DNA from: DASZXJ01 sp035545895
Lineage (GTDB): Bacteria > Planctomycetota > Phycisphaerae > Tepidisphaerales > Tepidisphaeraceae
Assembly: GCA_035545895.1 (NCBI GenBank)
Contig: DASZXJ010000149.1
Coordinates: 7,205 to 71,204, forward strand
Length of the DNA: 64,000 bases
Direction of reading: 5' to 3'
The notes below the pieces were generated by a model. The model was not told where the DNA came from. It saw nothing but the letters and a program-made list of their open reading frames with translations, and made no database searches. The translations under genes were made by a program, and so were the position numbers. Of the stretch, positions 26,336 through 34,140 are shown in pieces. Every line of letters starts with the position of its first letter. Position 1 is the first letter of the stretch.

Positions 26336-28435
26336 CTATCGGCGTTTTCGTCGCCGCTGGAGGGACAACGAGGCGATTCCCAGCCAGCAGAGGCTTGTTG
26401 GTTCGGGAACAGACGAGATGGGTATGCCGAAGGTGGATAGCAGGCTCAGGTCGAACGGCTCGTCCAAGGCGGCCGAAGAGACGCCGGTCTGCCAGTTGCG
26501 CGCAAGCAAGGTGAGGTCTTTGGCATTGACGGTGCCGTCGTAGTTGAAGTCGCCGCCGGTCCAGACGTTGCCGCTGGTGAGCCAGTGAGGTGCGAACAGG
26601 ATCATGTCGCTTAAATCGACCTTGCCGTCGAGATTGGCGTCGCCGAGGTAGGTGTATTTGACGAGCACATCCGAAGAAGAAACTGAAATGCCGTCGAATG
26701 TGGTTAAACCAAGCGAGCCTGCCGTGCCGAAGCCAAGACCGGTTTTGCCGGCCTCGCCGCCGCTGGGGCTGGAAGCTGCTTTTGAACTGGCGATTCCGTC
26801 GCCTGTCCAGTTGCCGCCGTTGTAGCCGGAGGTAATCAATGACTGAATTTGTGAAAGCGTCGTGAGGGTTGCGATCATGTCATTGTCGGCCAGATCGATT
26901 TTTCCGCCGCTGGTGACGGTGCCGACGCCGACGCGGAGCACCTTGTTCGCGCCGGTGCTCAGATTGACGCGTCCGCCTTCGACATACAGGGTGCCGACGG
27001 AAAGCGAACCTGCGTTGTAGCTCACTGTTCCGTTGCCGTACACGCGCATCGTGCCGGATATATTGGCGACGGAGTTGGAATTTTGCAGGGAGAATGTTCC
27101 GCTGCCGCCCGCGCCGTCGAATGATCCGCCGACGTACATGTCGCCATTGAGATTCCACGTTGCGGCTGAGCCGAGGCTGATTGTTCCGCTGCTGCCGCTG
27201 AGGTGGCCAATGATCGCATCGTGGGAAGTGACGGTGCCATTGGTAACGATGACCGAAGCCGCATTGCCGCTGTATCGTCCGACGACAACACTGCCATCGT
27301 AAGCGACGGAACTGAGATTGTAGGTAAAGCCTCCGAGGTTCAGAGTGATCGTGCCTTGCCGGGCAAGCATCTGGTAATTGTCTACCGGTCCGGTGAAGGT
27401 GACGGTGTATGTGCCAGCCACATTGAAACCCGCGATGTCGCCGGTAGTGGGCGTCCCGCTGGTCATTGTGCCGATGCTCCAATTGCCGGCGGTGGAGAAA
27501 TTTCCGTTGGAGGCGGTTTTCCAGTTGTTGGCGATGGTGTCGTCAATCCAGCTATTCCAGGCGTTCACTCGGGTCGAGAAGCTCAGGTCGGAATAGGTGC
27601 CATTGAGTGCGCCATCTCCGTTAGGCGGACCAACAGCAGCGACGAACGAATTGATGCTTTCCAAGTAGTTGCGGGTCTGCGTGCCGACGGTTTTATCGAC
27701 GAACACTCCGCCGCCGCTGTCAAAGAAGGCGAGCATTCCTTCCATGGCAGTGGGCAGGGTGCCGCCGCCGGAGAGATTCAGGCCATCCGCGTTGCCTGGG
27801 TCGTCAAAATCAGAGATGACGAGATTGGTGCTGCCGCCCGAGAAACTGCCGCCGTTGATATCCAGATTGTTGGTGAATGCGCGTTTGACACCTTCACTGG
27901 AAGATATAGTTCCTCCTGATCCGGTGCCGGCCTGGCCGTAACCGACGTAGGTAGCGAGCGAGCCAAGATCGCTGGTGCCGAAGTATCGCGAAGCGAAGGT
28001 CACGCCGGTTGCATTGGCGGTAATCTGGATCAGGCCCATGTCATTGCCGTTGATTTCCTGGCCGGTGATTTGGCCGGGCGCGGTGAAGAACTGATTGATG
28101 CCGACGTTCGTTCCGCCCACGCCGTGCGTGCCCGTGCCGTAGGTGAAATTGTTGGGAGTTGCGGCCACGACATGGCCGGCGGAGAGAACCCATTTGGGGG
28201 AGATCAATACACCGCCGCCAAATCCGGTGGATTCATCGACGATGCCCACGGAGGAGAATCTGGGGTCCAGCCCAAGACTGATGTAGGAACTATCGGGGAC
28301 ATCATCGCGACGTTCGCCGGCCTGGAGGGACAGAGAAGATCGAAAGACAATTACGCCAGCGGCACATGCTGCCAGAATAGCCCTTCGGCGATAAAGGGAG
28401 CGACCTCGCCTGCTCATTTCTCGCAACCTCCGCAA
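26336..28435 (-). CDS. Secreted trypsin-like serine protease with dockerin and PEP-CTERM
   Basis: 699 residues. After a basic N-terminus and signal helix (AILAACAAGVIVF) there is an S1-type protease domain with His in LSAGHVVAA (about 85), Asp in INGNDMGLIQI (about 133) and Ser in FFDSGGGVFV (about 238); the usual GDSGGP box is altered to FDSGGG. A Gly/Ser/Thr-rich beta-repeat region follows. The dockerin pair is GDANLDGKVDLSD and GDFNYDGTVNAKD (about 595-650), and the PEP-CTERM is SSVPEPTSLCWLGI ending RRRKRR. The C-terminal 180 residues closely resemble those of the GH31 protein, so a common cassette is shared. Probably co-transcribed with GH31. Confidence 0.86.
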   Translation of the reverse strand: MRRLREMSRRGRSLYRRRAILAACAAGVIVFRSSLSLQAGERRDDVPDSSYISLGLDPRFSSVGIVDESTGFGGGVLISPKWVLSAGHVVAATPNNFTYGTGTHGVGGTNVGINQFFTAPGQITGQEINGNDMGLIQITANATGVTFASRYFGTSDLGSLATYVGYGQAGTGSGGTISSSEGVKRAFTNNLDINGGSFSGGSTNLVISDFDDPGNADGLNLSGGGTLPTAMEGMLAFFDSGGGVFVDKTVGTQTRNYLESINSFVAAVGPPNGDGALNGTYSDLSFSTRVNAWNSWIDDTIANNWKTASNGNFSTAGNWSIGTMTSGTPTTGDIAGFNVAGTYTVTFTGPVDNYQMLARQGTITLNLGGFTYNLSSVAYDGSVVVGRYSGNAASVIVTNGTVTSHDAIIGHLSGSSGTISLGSAATWNLNGDMYVGGSFDGAGGSGTFSLQNSNSVANISGTMRVYGNGTVSYNAGSLSVGTLYVEGGRVNLSTGANKVLRVGVGTVTSGGKIDLADNDMIATLTTLSQIQSLITSGYNGGNWTGDGIASSKAASSPSGGEAGKTGLGFGTAGSLGLTTFDGISVSSSDVLVKYTYLGDANLDGKVDLSDMILFAPHWLTSGNVWTGGDFNYDGTVNAKDLTLLARNWQTGVSSAALDEPFDLSLLSTFGIPISSVPEPTSLCWLGIASLSLQRRRKRR

Positions 28436-28576
28436 TTCAATCAGGCCAGATCAGAACGAAATCGGCCCAACCTCAGCATGTCTCCGACCGCATACACAGT
28501 GTACACCAGTCCTTGAGGTTAATCCAAAAAAGGCCCGATAAAACCGGGAACTTTCAAGGGGTGAGGATCGTATAGA

Positions 28577-28825
28577 TTATGCCATGGAAACTGTCATTTT
28601 AGGCAAATTCTTTTGCAGTTTATGAACTTGTTTCGTAGGGTAACTGAAAGATCGAGCAGGGGCGGGACGATGGAAGTATTTGTACTCATTCGCCGCGGAG
28701 GTATACATGCGGTCGAGAATCGTCACGGTATGCTCAGCTGTTGTGGAGATGGGAGTCTTCTTCGCGGCAGCGTTGGTCCTGGCAGCAGCCCTGGTCCACC
28801 TGAGATAATGCCGTTTTAGGCCCAT
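28577..28825 (-). CDS. Hypothetical small basic protein
   Basis: 82 residues starting MGLKRHYLRWTRAAARTNAA. An AAGGAGG site lies nine bases before the ATG at 28825, which favours translation. The sequence is basic, with no membrane helix and no recognised domain. It overlaps a 33-residue frame on the other strand that also has a strong site, so the call is uncertain. Confidence 0.35.
   Translation of the reverse strand: MGLKRHYLRWTRAAARTNAAAKKTPISTTAEHTVTILDRMYTSAANEYKYFHRPAPARSFSYPTKQVHKLQKNLPKMTVSMA
28707..28808 (+). CDS. Possible 33-residue membrane peptide
   Basis: A GGAGG site five bases before the ATG opens a short frame MRSRIVTVCSAVVEMG followed by a hydrophobic stretch (VFFAAALVLAAALV) and HLR. 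Basic start plus a single hydrophobic helix is what small inner-membrane peptides look like. It lies antisense to the 28577-28825 frame; only one of the two is likely expressed. Confidence 0.3.
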   Translation: MRSRIVTVCSAVVEMGVFFAAALVLAAALVHLR

Positions 28826-28937
28826 TTTATCGCCCCTCCTTGAGCCATTGCGGCTTACAAGCTGCCAGCACAATCCGCAACTGTTAATGTTAGGTTATGT
28901 TCTTGATCGGCGGTATTTGTGATCTAAGCTGCTTGCA

Positions 28938-29771
28938 GTGAGTACCATCAGTCCACCATCGGTCAAGCCCGTTGCAGCCTCTCCAGTTCAAGAACCTGCG
29001 GTGCCGGAGGTGACGGGGCCACTCGTCATCGACGCCCGTGAAGTCAGCGTTTTTTACGGCGCGCACCAGGCCATCAAGTCCGTATCCATGTCGATTGCCG
29101 CCAACACGGTGGTCGCGTACATCGGTCCCAGCGGCTGCGGCAAGAGCACGTTTCTGCGGTCGATCAACCGTTTGAACGATCTGATTCCCGGTTGCACGGT
29201 TCGAGGCACGATTCAGGTGGGCGGGCAGGATGTGTATGACCCGCGCATCGACCTGGTGGCGCTTCGCAGACAGGTGGGCCTGGTGTTCCAAAAGCCCAAT
29301 CCGTTTCCAAAAAGCATTTACGACAACATCGCATTCGGCCCGCGATTGCAGGGCGTGCGCAAGCGGTCGCAGATCGACGAAATTGTCGAAGATTCCTTAC
29401 GTAAAGCAGCGCTGTGGGACGAAGTAAGCGACAGGCTTGAGCGAAGCGCGCTCGGATTGTCCGGCGGGCAGCAGCAGCGGTTATGCATCGCCCGAGCATT
29501 GGCGACCAAACCCGCGGTGCTGCTGATGGACGAGCCAGCCAGTGCGCTCGACCCCATCGCCACCGCCAAGGTCGAAGATCTGATCAATGATCTCAAGCGA
29601 ATTGTGACGGTGGTCATCGTGACCCACAACATGCAACAGGCGGCGCGCGTCAGCGATTATACGGCGTTCTTCTACATGGGCTCGCTGGTCGAATTTGACC
29701 GGACCAGCACAATGTTCACGGCGCCGAAACAAAAAAGAACGGAAGATTACATCACGGGAAGATTTGGATAG
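28938..29771 (+). CDS. pstB: Phosphate ABC transporter ATP-binding protein PstB
   Basis: 277 residues with a GTG start at 28938. The Walker A motif GPSGCGKST is at about residue 62, the Q-loop is in LVFQKPNPFPKSIYDNI, the signature is LSGGQQQRL and Walker B is VLLMDEPASALDP. NPFPKSIYDN and the conserved C-terminus FTAPKQKRTEDYITGRFG are diagnostic for PstB. It energises high-affinity phosphate uptake with PstSCA, none of which lie in this window. The first 30 residues are a Pro/Val-rich extension compared with E. coli PstB. phoU follows 80 bases downstream. Confidence 0.95.
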   Translation: MSTISPPSVKPVAASPVQEPAVPEVTGPLVIDAREVSVFYGAHQAIKSVSMSIAANTVVAYIGPSGCGKSTFLRSINRLNDLIPGCTVRGTIQVGGQDVYDPRIDLVALRRQVGLVFQKPNPFPKSIYDNIAFGPRLQGVRKRSQIDEIVEDSLRKAALWDEVSDRLERSALGLSGGQQQRLCIARALATKPAVLLMDEPASALDPIATAKVEDLINDLKRIVTVVIVTHNMQQAARVSDYTAFFYMGSLVEFDRTSTMFTAPKQKRTEDYITGRFG

Positions 29772-29774
29772 AAG

Positions 29775-29847
29775 GAATTTGTGAATTGCGATTCGCAATT
29801 TGTGATTGAACAAAAATCGCAAATCAAGAATCGCAAATCAAAAATCA
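29775..29847. repeat. AATCGCAAATC-type inverted repeat between pstB and phoU
   Basis: The left arm (about 29777-29808) contains AATTGCGATTCGCAATTTG. The right arm (about 29811-29846) contains two copies of AATCGCAAATCAA, so the transcript could fold into a long hairpin. A related element lies at 60711-60775. It fills nearly the whole pstB-phoU gap and ends five bases before the phoU ATG. Confidence 0.65.
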
Positions 29848-29851
29848 TAAG

Positions 29852-30511
29852 ATGAGCCACCATTTCATCGATGTTCTGGACGAACTGCGGACGCGCCTGG
29901 CGCGAATGACCGCGATGGTTCAGCTTGCCGTCGAGCAGGCGGTTGAAGCCGTCTTTACGCTTGATCCGCGCATCATGCAGCAAGTCATCGATGGCGATAC
30001 CCGCATCGATGAAGAGGAAGTGCAGGTCGAAAAAAGCGCGATCAACCTGCTTGCATTGTATCAGCCCGCAGCCAGCGACTTGCGACTGATCACCACGATC
30101 ATCAAGGTCAATGGCGATTTTGAACGCATCGCCGATTGTGCGGTAAACGTCGCCCAGCGCGTTCAATATCTTCGCAACCAGGACCATTACGAACCGCCGA
30201 ATGATCTTCGCGTGATGGCCAACAGCGTGATTGCAACGCTTCGGGATACGATTCAGGCATTTAACCTGACGGATGAAAACCTCGCCCGCCGTGTGTTGCG
30301 CGGCGACGATGTTGTCGATGCCCTCTACCACCAGATTGTGCAGGACATGCTCACGCTGATGGAAAATCAGTCCCATAAGGCAAACCAGGACCTCTCCAAT
30401 ATCATGATTGCCAAAAACCTGGAACGCATGGCGGACCACTGCACCAACATCGCGGAAGACGTCATTTACGTGAATTCCGGCCGAATTATCCGGCATTTGC
30501 ATGCGGTCTGA
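29852..30511 (+). CDS. phoU: Phosphate-signalling protein PhoU
   Basis: 219 residues, the standard length, made of two three-helix bundles. HFIDVLDELRTRLARM opens the first. The metal-binding E/DxxxD motifs are seen in NGDFERIADCAVNVAQRV (about 90) and NLERMADHCTNIAEDVIY (about 190). PhoU links the Pst transporter with the PhoR kinase and represses phosphate-starvation genes when phosphate is ample. No clear ribosome-binding site is seen, because the leader is occupied by the repeat. Confidence 0.95.
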   Translation: MSHHFIDVLDELRTRLARMTAMVQLAVEQAVEAVFTLDPRIMQQVIDGDTRIDEEEVQVEKSAINLLALYQPAASDLRLITTIIKVNGDFERIADCAVNVAQRVQYLRNQDHYEPPNDLRVMANSVIATLRDTIQAFNLTDENLARRVLRGDDVVDALYHQIVQDMLTLMENQSHKANQDLSNIMIAKNLERMADHCTNIAEDVIYVNSGRIIRHLHAV

Positions 30512-30592
30512 CCGGCCCTTTACCTGAATTGCACCGCTTCCAACCCATTCTGGCTGATTAATTACTCTTGTCCTGCCGATTATTAAGCTGCG

Positions 30593-31357
30593 ATGAACCT
30601 GACGATCTCTCCGCGCGCGGTCCGCAGGTGGTTGGCCGGCATGGTCATATTGATCGCATGCGCCAGTGCGATGGGTCAAATTATTCGCTATCAATTGCTC
30701 AACGGACGAGTGACCTGGTACATCGCGCTGCTCGATCTGAACCGCGAACAAAACCTTCCCAGCTATTACCAGGGCATCACGATCTTCATCTCCGCGATGC
30801 TTTTGACGGTAATTGCACGGCACAAAGTCCTCCAGCGCGACAGCCAGCGAGTTGCGTGGTCCATGCTGGCGTGCATCTTTTATTTCCTGTCCGTCGATGA
30901 AATGTGCAGCCTGCACGAGCAGCTCGCCGTGTTAATGGAAAAGACGGGAATCAAATTCAGCGGCTTGTTGACGTATTCATGGGTCGTTCCAGCGATGCTG
31001 ATCGTGCTGGTTGTGGGATTCATGTTTCTGCGTTTCGTCTTCCATTTCCGCAATCCGATCCGCACATGGATCATTATCTCGGGCGCGATTTACGTGGGCG
31101 GGGCCATCGGCGTGGAGATGATCAGCGGATGGTATGAGGATGCTTTTGGCTCGGGGAATCTGGCCTGGGAACTGATTTCCAACGTTGAAGAGTGCATGGA
31201 AATGACGGGCATCGCAATATTCATTGTGACCTTGTTGAATTACATGTCAGAACACCTTGCGTCGATTTCGATCGGCATCGCCGGCCACGAGCCGCAACCG
31301 CCGGCAATTGTCCGTTCAACCCCTCAGGCGGTTGTGAGTCCCGGACGTGCCGCCTGA
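30593..31357 (+). CDS. Multi-pass membrane protein of unknown function
   Basis: 254 residues with about six hydrophobic helices, for example LAGMVILIACASAMGQIIRY and VVPAMLIVLVVGFMFLRFVF. Conserved-looking acidic and His residues fall at helix ends: LSVDEMCSLHEQLAVLME and ISNVEECMEMTGIAIF. A Pro-rich cytoplasmic tail follows. I do not recognise the family. The DExxSLHE pattern could be a metal or catalytic site, but that is a guess. No strong ribosome-binding site. It lies between phoU and a macrodomain gene. Confidence 0.65.
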   Translation: MNLTISPRAVRRWLAGMVILIACASAMGQIIRYQLLNGRVTWYIALLDLNREQNLPSYYQGITIFISAMLLTVIARHKVLQRDSQRVAWSMLACIFYFLSVDEMCSLHEQLAVLMEKTGIKFSGLLTYSWVVPAMLIVLVVGFMFLRFVFHFRNPIRTWIIISGAIYVGGAIGVEMISGWYEDAFGSGNLAWELISNVEECMEMTGIAIFIVTLLNYMSEHLASISIGIAGHEPQPPAIVRSTPQAVVSPGRAA

Positions 31358-31384
31358 TGCGGAACGTTGCTAAAATATCTTTCC

Positions 31385-31912
31385 ATGGTCATTCGCATTG
31401 AAGCTTTGCAGGCTGACATCACGACGTTGCGAGTCGATGCGATCGTCAACGCCGCGAACGAGCGAATGCTTGGTGGCGGGGGCGTGGATGGGGCGATCCA
31501 TCGAGCGGCAGGGCCGAAATTATTCGACGCCTGCCGCGCATTTCCCGAAATCCGGCCGGGCGTGCGATGCCCGACCGGCGAGGCGAAAATCACGCCCGGT
31601 TTCGAACTGCCTGCTCAGTTCGTCATTCACACCGCAGGCCCGGTATGGCAGGGCGGCTCGCGCGGCGAAGCGCAATTGCTGGCTCATTGCTATCGCAACA
31701 GCCTGGCCGTTGCTTCGGAAAATGAAGTGAGGTCCATCGCATTTCCCGCGATCAGCACCGGCGTCTACGGCTATCCGCTGGACAAAGCGGCTGAAATCGC
31801 CGTGCACGAGGTGAATCATTTCACCGCCGTTGATGCGACGATTCAGCACGTCATCTTTGCCTGCTTCGATCGAAAGGCGTTGGATGCCTATCGTGCCCTG
31901 CTGGGTGAATAG
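31385..31912 (+). CDS. Macrodomain O-acetyl-ADP-ribose deacetylase-like protein
   Basis: 175 residues from the ATG at 31385; an upstream TTG at 31367 would add six residues. Core motifs are IVNAANERMLGGGGVDGAIH (ADP-ribose loop with the Asn and Asp of the YmdB type), CPTGEAKITPGF, FVIHTAGPVW and the second loop AFPAISTGVYGYPLDKAAE. YmdB-type enzymes hydrolyse O-acetyl-ADP-ribose and remove ADP-ribose from proteins. Its 3' end overlaps the convergent PEP-CTERM gene by 25 bases. Confidence 0.9.
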   Translation: MVIRIEALQADITTLRVDAIVNAANERMLGGGGVDGAIHRAAGPKLFDACRAFPEIRPGVRCPTGEAKITPGFELPAQFVIHTAGPVWQGGSRGEAQLLAHCYRNSLAVASENEVRSIAFPAISTGVYGYPLDKAAEIAVHEVNHFTAVDATIQHVIFACFDRKALDAYRALLGE

Positions 31913-33192
31913 CCGCGTTTCGTAAACAATGTAATGACCAGCCCCATCACCGCCAGCGACGAAGGCTCGGGGACCCCGTTAATCCGGCCGAACAGTCCCT
32001 CCTGTTCAAAGTTGGGGCCAGCGGTGAAATAAAGGGCGTTGGCATCGCCAAGGCTGACTCCGTTGCCGAATGTCAATCCCCACAATCCGTCAATGGAGAT
32101 TGGCTGACCGTCTGTATCGCGAAGCTGATCGAGAAAATTGCCGCTGGCCGGGTCAAACGCGGCGATGGTCCCGTCGCCGAAATTGGCGACGAGCACATCG
32201 TTGGCGAACGCTCCAAAGGTATCCGGCGCAATCGCCATGCCCCAGGGTGAATTGAGCTGGCCGCCGTCGTTGAAATCCTTCAGCAGCGAGCCGTCTTCGT
32301 TGTATTCCACCAGATGCCCATAGCCGGGGAGGTCTTCAAAACCCTCGTCTCCGTCGGGGTTCCACTTGGCGTATGTGACGAAGAGATGTCCGCCCAGATC
32401 CATGATGTTGAACGGATGCAGATCGCCAACCGAGGCCGGCGTCTGGAACGAGTACGTCGCCGTCACGTCGTGCCACTGATTATCGATGACTTCGATGGCA
32501 TTGTTCCGAAAATCCGTGGCGAACAGATGATTGCCTGCCTGGGGATTGTTCTGCTGCGCCAGGGGCACGGCGTGACTGGTCAACGCCACGCCGCTGAAAA
32601 CGGAATTGGCGGCATAGGGAAACGTGGCGGTCTTGCTGTAATCAATCATGACGGGCGCGATATCCATGGCGGCTGCGGTATTGGATCGCCAGGCATTGAT
32701 CGTGCCGTCTTCGGTGACAAAGACGAATTTCGCCGGGCCGGAGGTGTTGCCGATGGGAACGGGCGGACTGGTTGAAAGATCATGGGCCGCGCCGGAGACG
32801 ATAAATTCATCGGCTTGGTTCGAGAAGTCGCTGGCGGCGTTGTACGCCTGCCCGGTGACAAACGCCACGCCTCGATCGGCAAACTGTCCGGTGTTGATCG
32901 TGACCGTTTTCAGTCCGTCCTGGTGGAGCGGGATGCCATTCACATCGCCGATGTACTCCGTGCTCGTGCCGGCCATGGCGTTGGAAAACCAAATATGTCC
33001 CCCCGCGCCCGGTGGACGCAACGCGATCCCCCAGGCGTCGATGATCGTGTGATCAACGATCTGGGCGCCGTACGAATCGTTGCTGGCGACGAGATTGGTC
33101 TGAACATAGACGTTGTCTCCGTCGGCACGAACGCTTAAATCAAGCAGCAGAACCAGTGCCGCTATGATCCGATATGGATATATATGTTTCAT
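31888..33192 (-). CDS. TIGR03118-type PEP-CTERM protein
   Basis: 434 residues from the second ATG (33192), with AGGAG six bases before it. The signal peptide is MKHIYPYRIIAALVLLLDLS. The body YVQTNLVASNDSYGAQIVDH, IDAWGIALRP and LDQLRDTDGQPISIDGLWGL matches the secreted, probably beta-propeller-like TIGR03118 family of unknown role. GVPEPSSLAVMGLVITLF and a basic tail form the PEP-CTERM signal. The start codon overlaps the stop of the upstream gene (TGATG), so the two are translationally coupled. Confidence 0.82.
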   Translation of the reverse strand: MKHIYPYRIIAALVLLLDLSVRADGDNVYVQTNLVASNDSYGAQIVDHTIIDAWGIALRPPGAGGHIWFSNAMAGTSTEYIGDVNGIPLHQDGLKTVTINTGQFADRGVAFVTGQAYNAASDFSNQADEFIVSGAAHDLSTSPPVPIGNTSGPAKFVFVTEDGTINAWRSNTAAAMDIAPVMIDYSKTATFPYAANSVFSGVALTSHAVPLAQQNNPQAGNHLFATDFRNNAIEVIDNQWHDVTATYSFQTPASVGDLHPFNIMDLGGHLFVTYAKWNPDGDEGFEDLPGYGHLVEYNEDGSLLKDFNDGGQLNSPWGMAIAPDTFGAFANDVLVANFGDGTIAAFDPASGNFLDQLRDTDGQPISIDGLWGLTFGNGVSLGDANALYFTAGPNFEQEGLFGRINGVPEPSSLAVMGLVITLFTKRGYSPSRAR

Positions 33193-34097
33193 CATCGGCT
33201 CCTGCGAACGGAAAAAGGTTTGATCCGGCAACCGCGGCGTATCGCACCAAGCGTGACGACCAGCAGGGCAAGGCTGGCTGTTGCTGGTTCGGGCACCACT
33301 GAAACGTTGTCCAGCCCCAGGTATTGGTCCGGCGACGGGGATTGTGCGTTGTCGTCAAACCAGCGAAGCAGCAAATTCGCGCCGACGTTCCACGTGCCCG
33401 ACAGATCGATCGTCGTCAGCGGCACGCTGGTGACGCCGATGGAGTTGGGCACGACGATTCCCCCGGGTCCGCCGAGCGTGGGATTGAGCGTAGCGGCGTT
33501 GGTCCAGTTCGCGCCGCCATCCAGGCTGTAGAAAAGCCAAAATCCTGGAAATTCCTCGACGTTGACGTCCGGGCTGCTTGTGTAATTGTTGGCATCGACA
33601 GTGGTCGAAAACCTTCGAATGTCATAGCCAACGGCAATGCTGTTGATCCCAGCGGCAGTGTTGTTGGTGAGGGTGAGCTGCAATTCGTTGGCGGCGTCAC
33701 CGGTGGGGCTGGTGCCCAATGCTCGGTCATTGGGATTGGATGAACTGGCGAAGTTGGATGCTGATGTGCTGCGAAAGCTGGTGCCGCTGGGATCATTGGT
33801 AGCAAAGGCAAGCGCCGTATGCTGTGACGTGGAAGCAGAGCCGGTTGGTCCCGTATTCAATGCCGTGGAACTAACCGCCGGCGTAACGGTGGTGGTGATT
33901 TGCGCAGTCGAGCCGGCATGCCGAAAATCATCGTGGCCGCCGGAGAGGCTGAATTCGGTCCATCCTGAAGGCATGCCCACGGATGTGCCGGTTCCCATCG
34001 AGTTGAAGTCCTGCACGTAAACCCCGGTAAACGGAGCGGCCAGGGCGGCCGCTCCGGTCGAAACGACGATGAAAGCAATGGAAATGAGATGTCGCAT
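33192..34097 (-). CDS. PEP-CTERM secreted protein of unknown function
   Basis: 301 residues. The signal peptide is MRHLISIAFIVVSTGAAALA. The body is Ser/Thr/Asn-rich with a beta-sandwich character (YVQDFNSMGTGTSVGMPSGW, FWLFYSLDGGANW, NLLLRWFDDNAQ) and resembles the many planctomycete and proteobacterial PEP-CTERM proteins annotated only by their tail. It ends VVPEPATASLALLVVTLGAI plus basic residues. Its stop overlaps the start of the TIGR03118 gene, so the pair forms an operon. No enzymatic motif recognised. Confidence 0.75.
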   Translation of the reverse strand: MRHLISIAFIVVSTGAAALAAPFTGVYVQDFNSMGTGTSVGMPSGWTEFSLSGGHDDFRHAGSTAQITTTVTPAVSSTALNTGPTGSASTSQHTALAFATNDPSGTSFRSTSASNFASSSNPNDRALGTSPTGDAANELQLTLTNNTAAGINSIAVGYDIRRFSTTVDANNYTSSPDVNVEEFPGFWLFYSLDGGANWTNAATLNPTLGGPGGIVVPNSIGVTSVPLTTIDLSGTWNVGANLLLRWFDDNAQSPSPDQYLGLDNVSVVPEPATASLALLVVTLGAIRRGCRIKPFSVRRSR

Positions 34098-34140
34098 GGC
34101 GATTCTCCTGAGTGAAATTTGGAGGTGAAAGTTGCTGGGA

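Larger units (their letters stand above)
28436..28937. other. Divergent intergenic region with two competing small ORFs
   Basis: 502 bases between the protease and pstB genes. They contain two overlapping small reading frames on opposite strands, each with a strong ribosome-binding site (listed separately); at most one is likely real. No RNA family was recognised. Confidence 0.4.

Noticed and set aside
29747..30916. 389-codon antisense frame over phoU
   Set aside because: It covers an unmistakable phoU gene and begins inside the next gene; its text is not protein-like.
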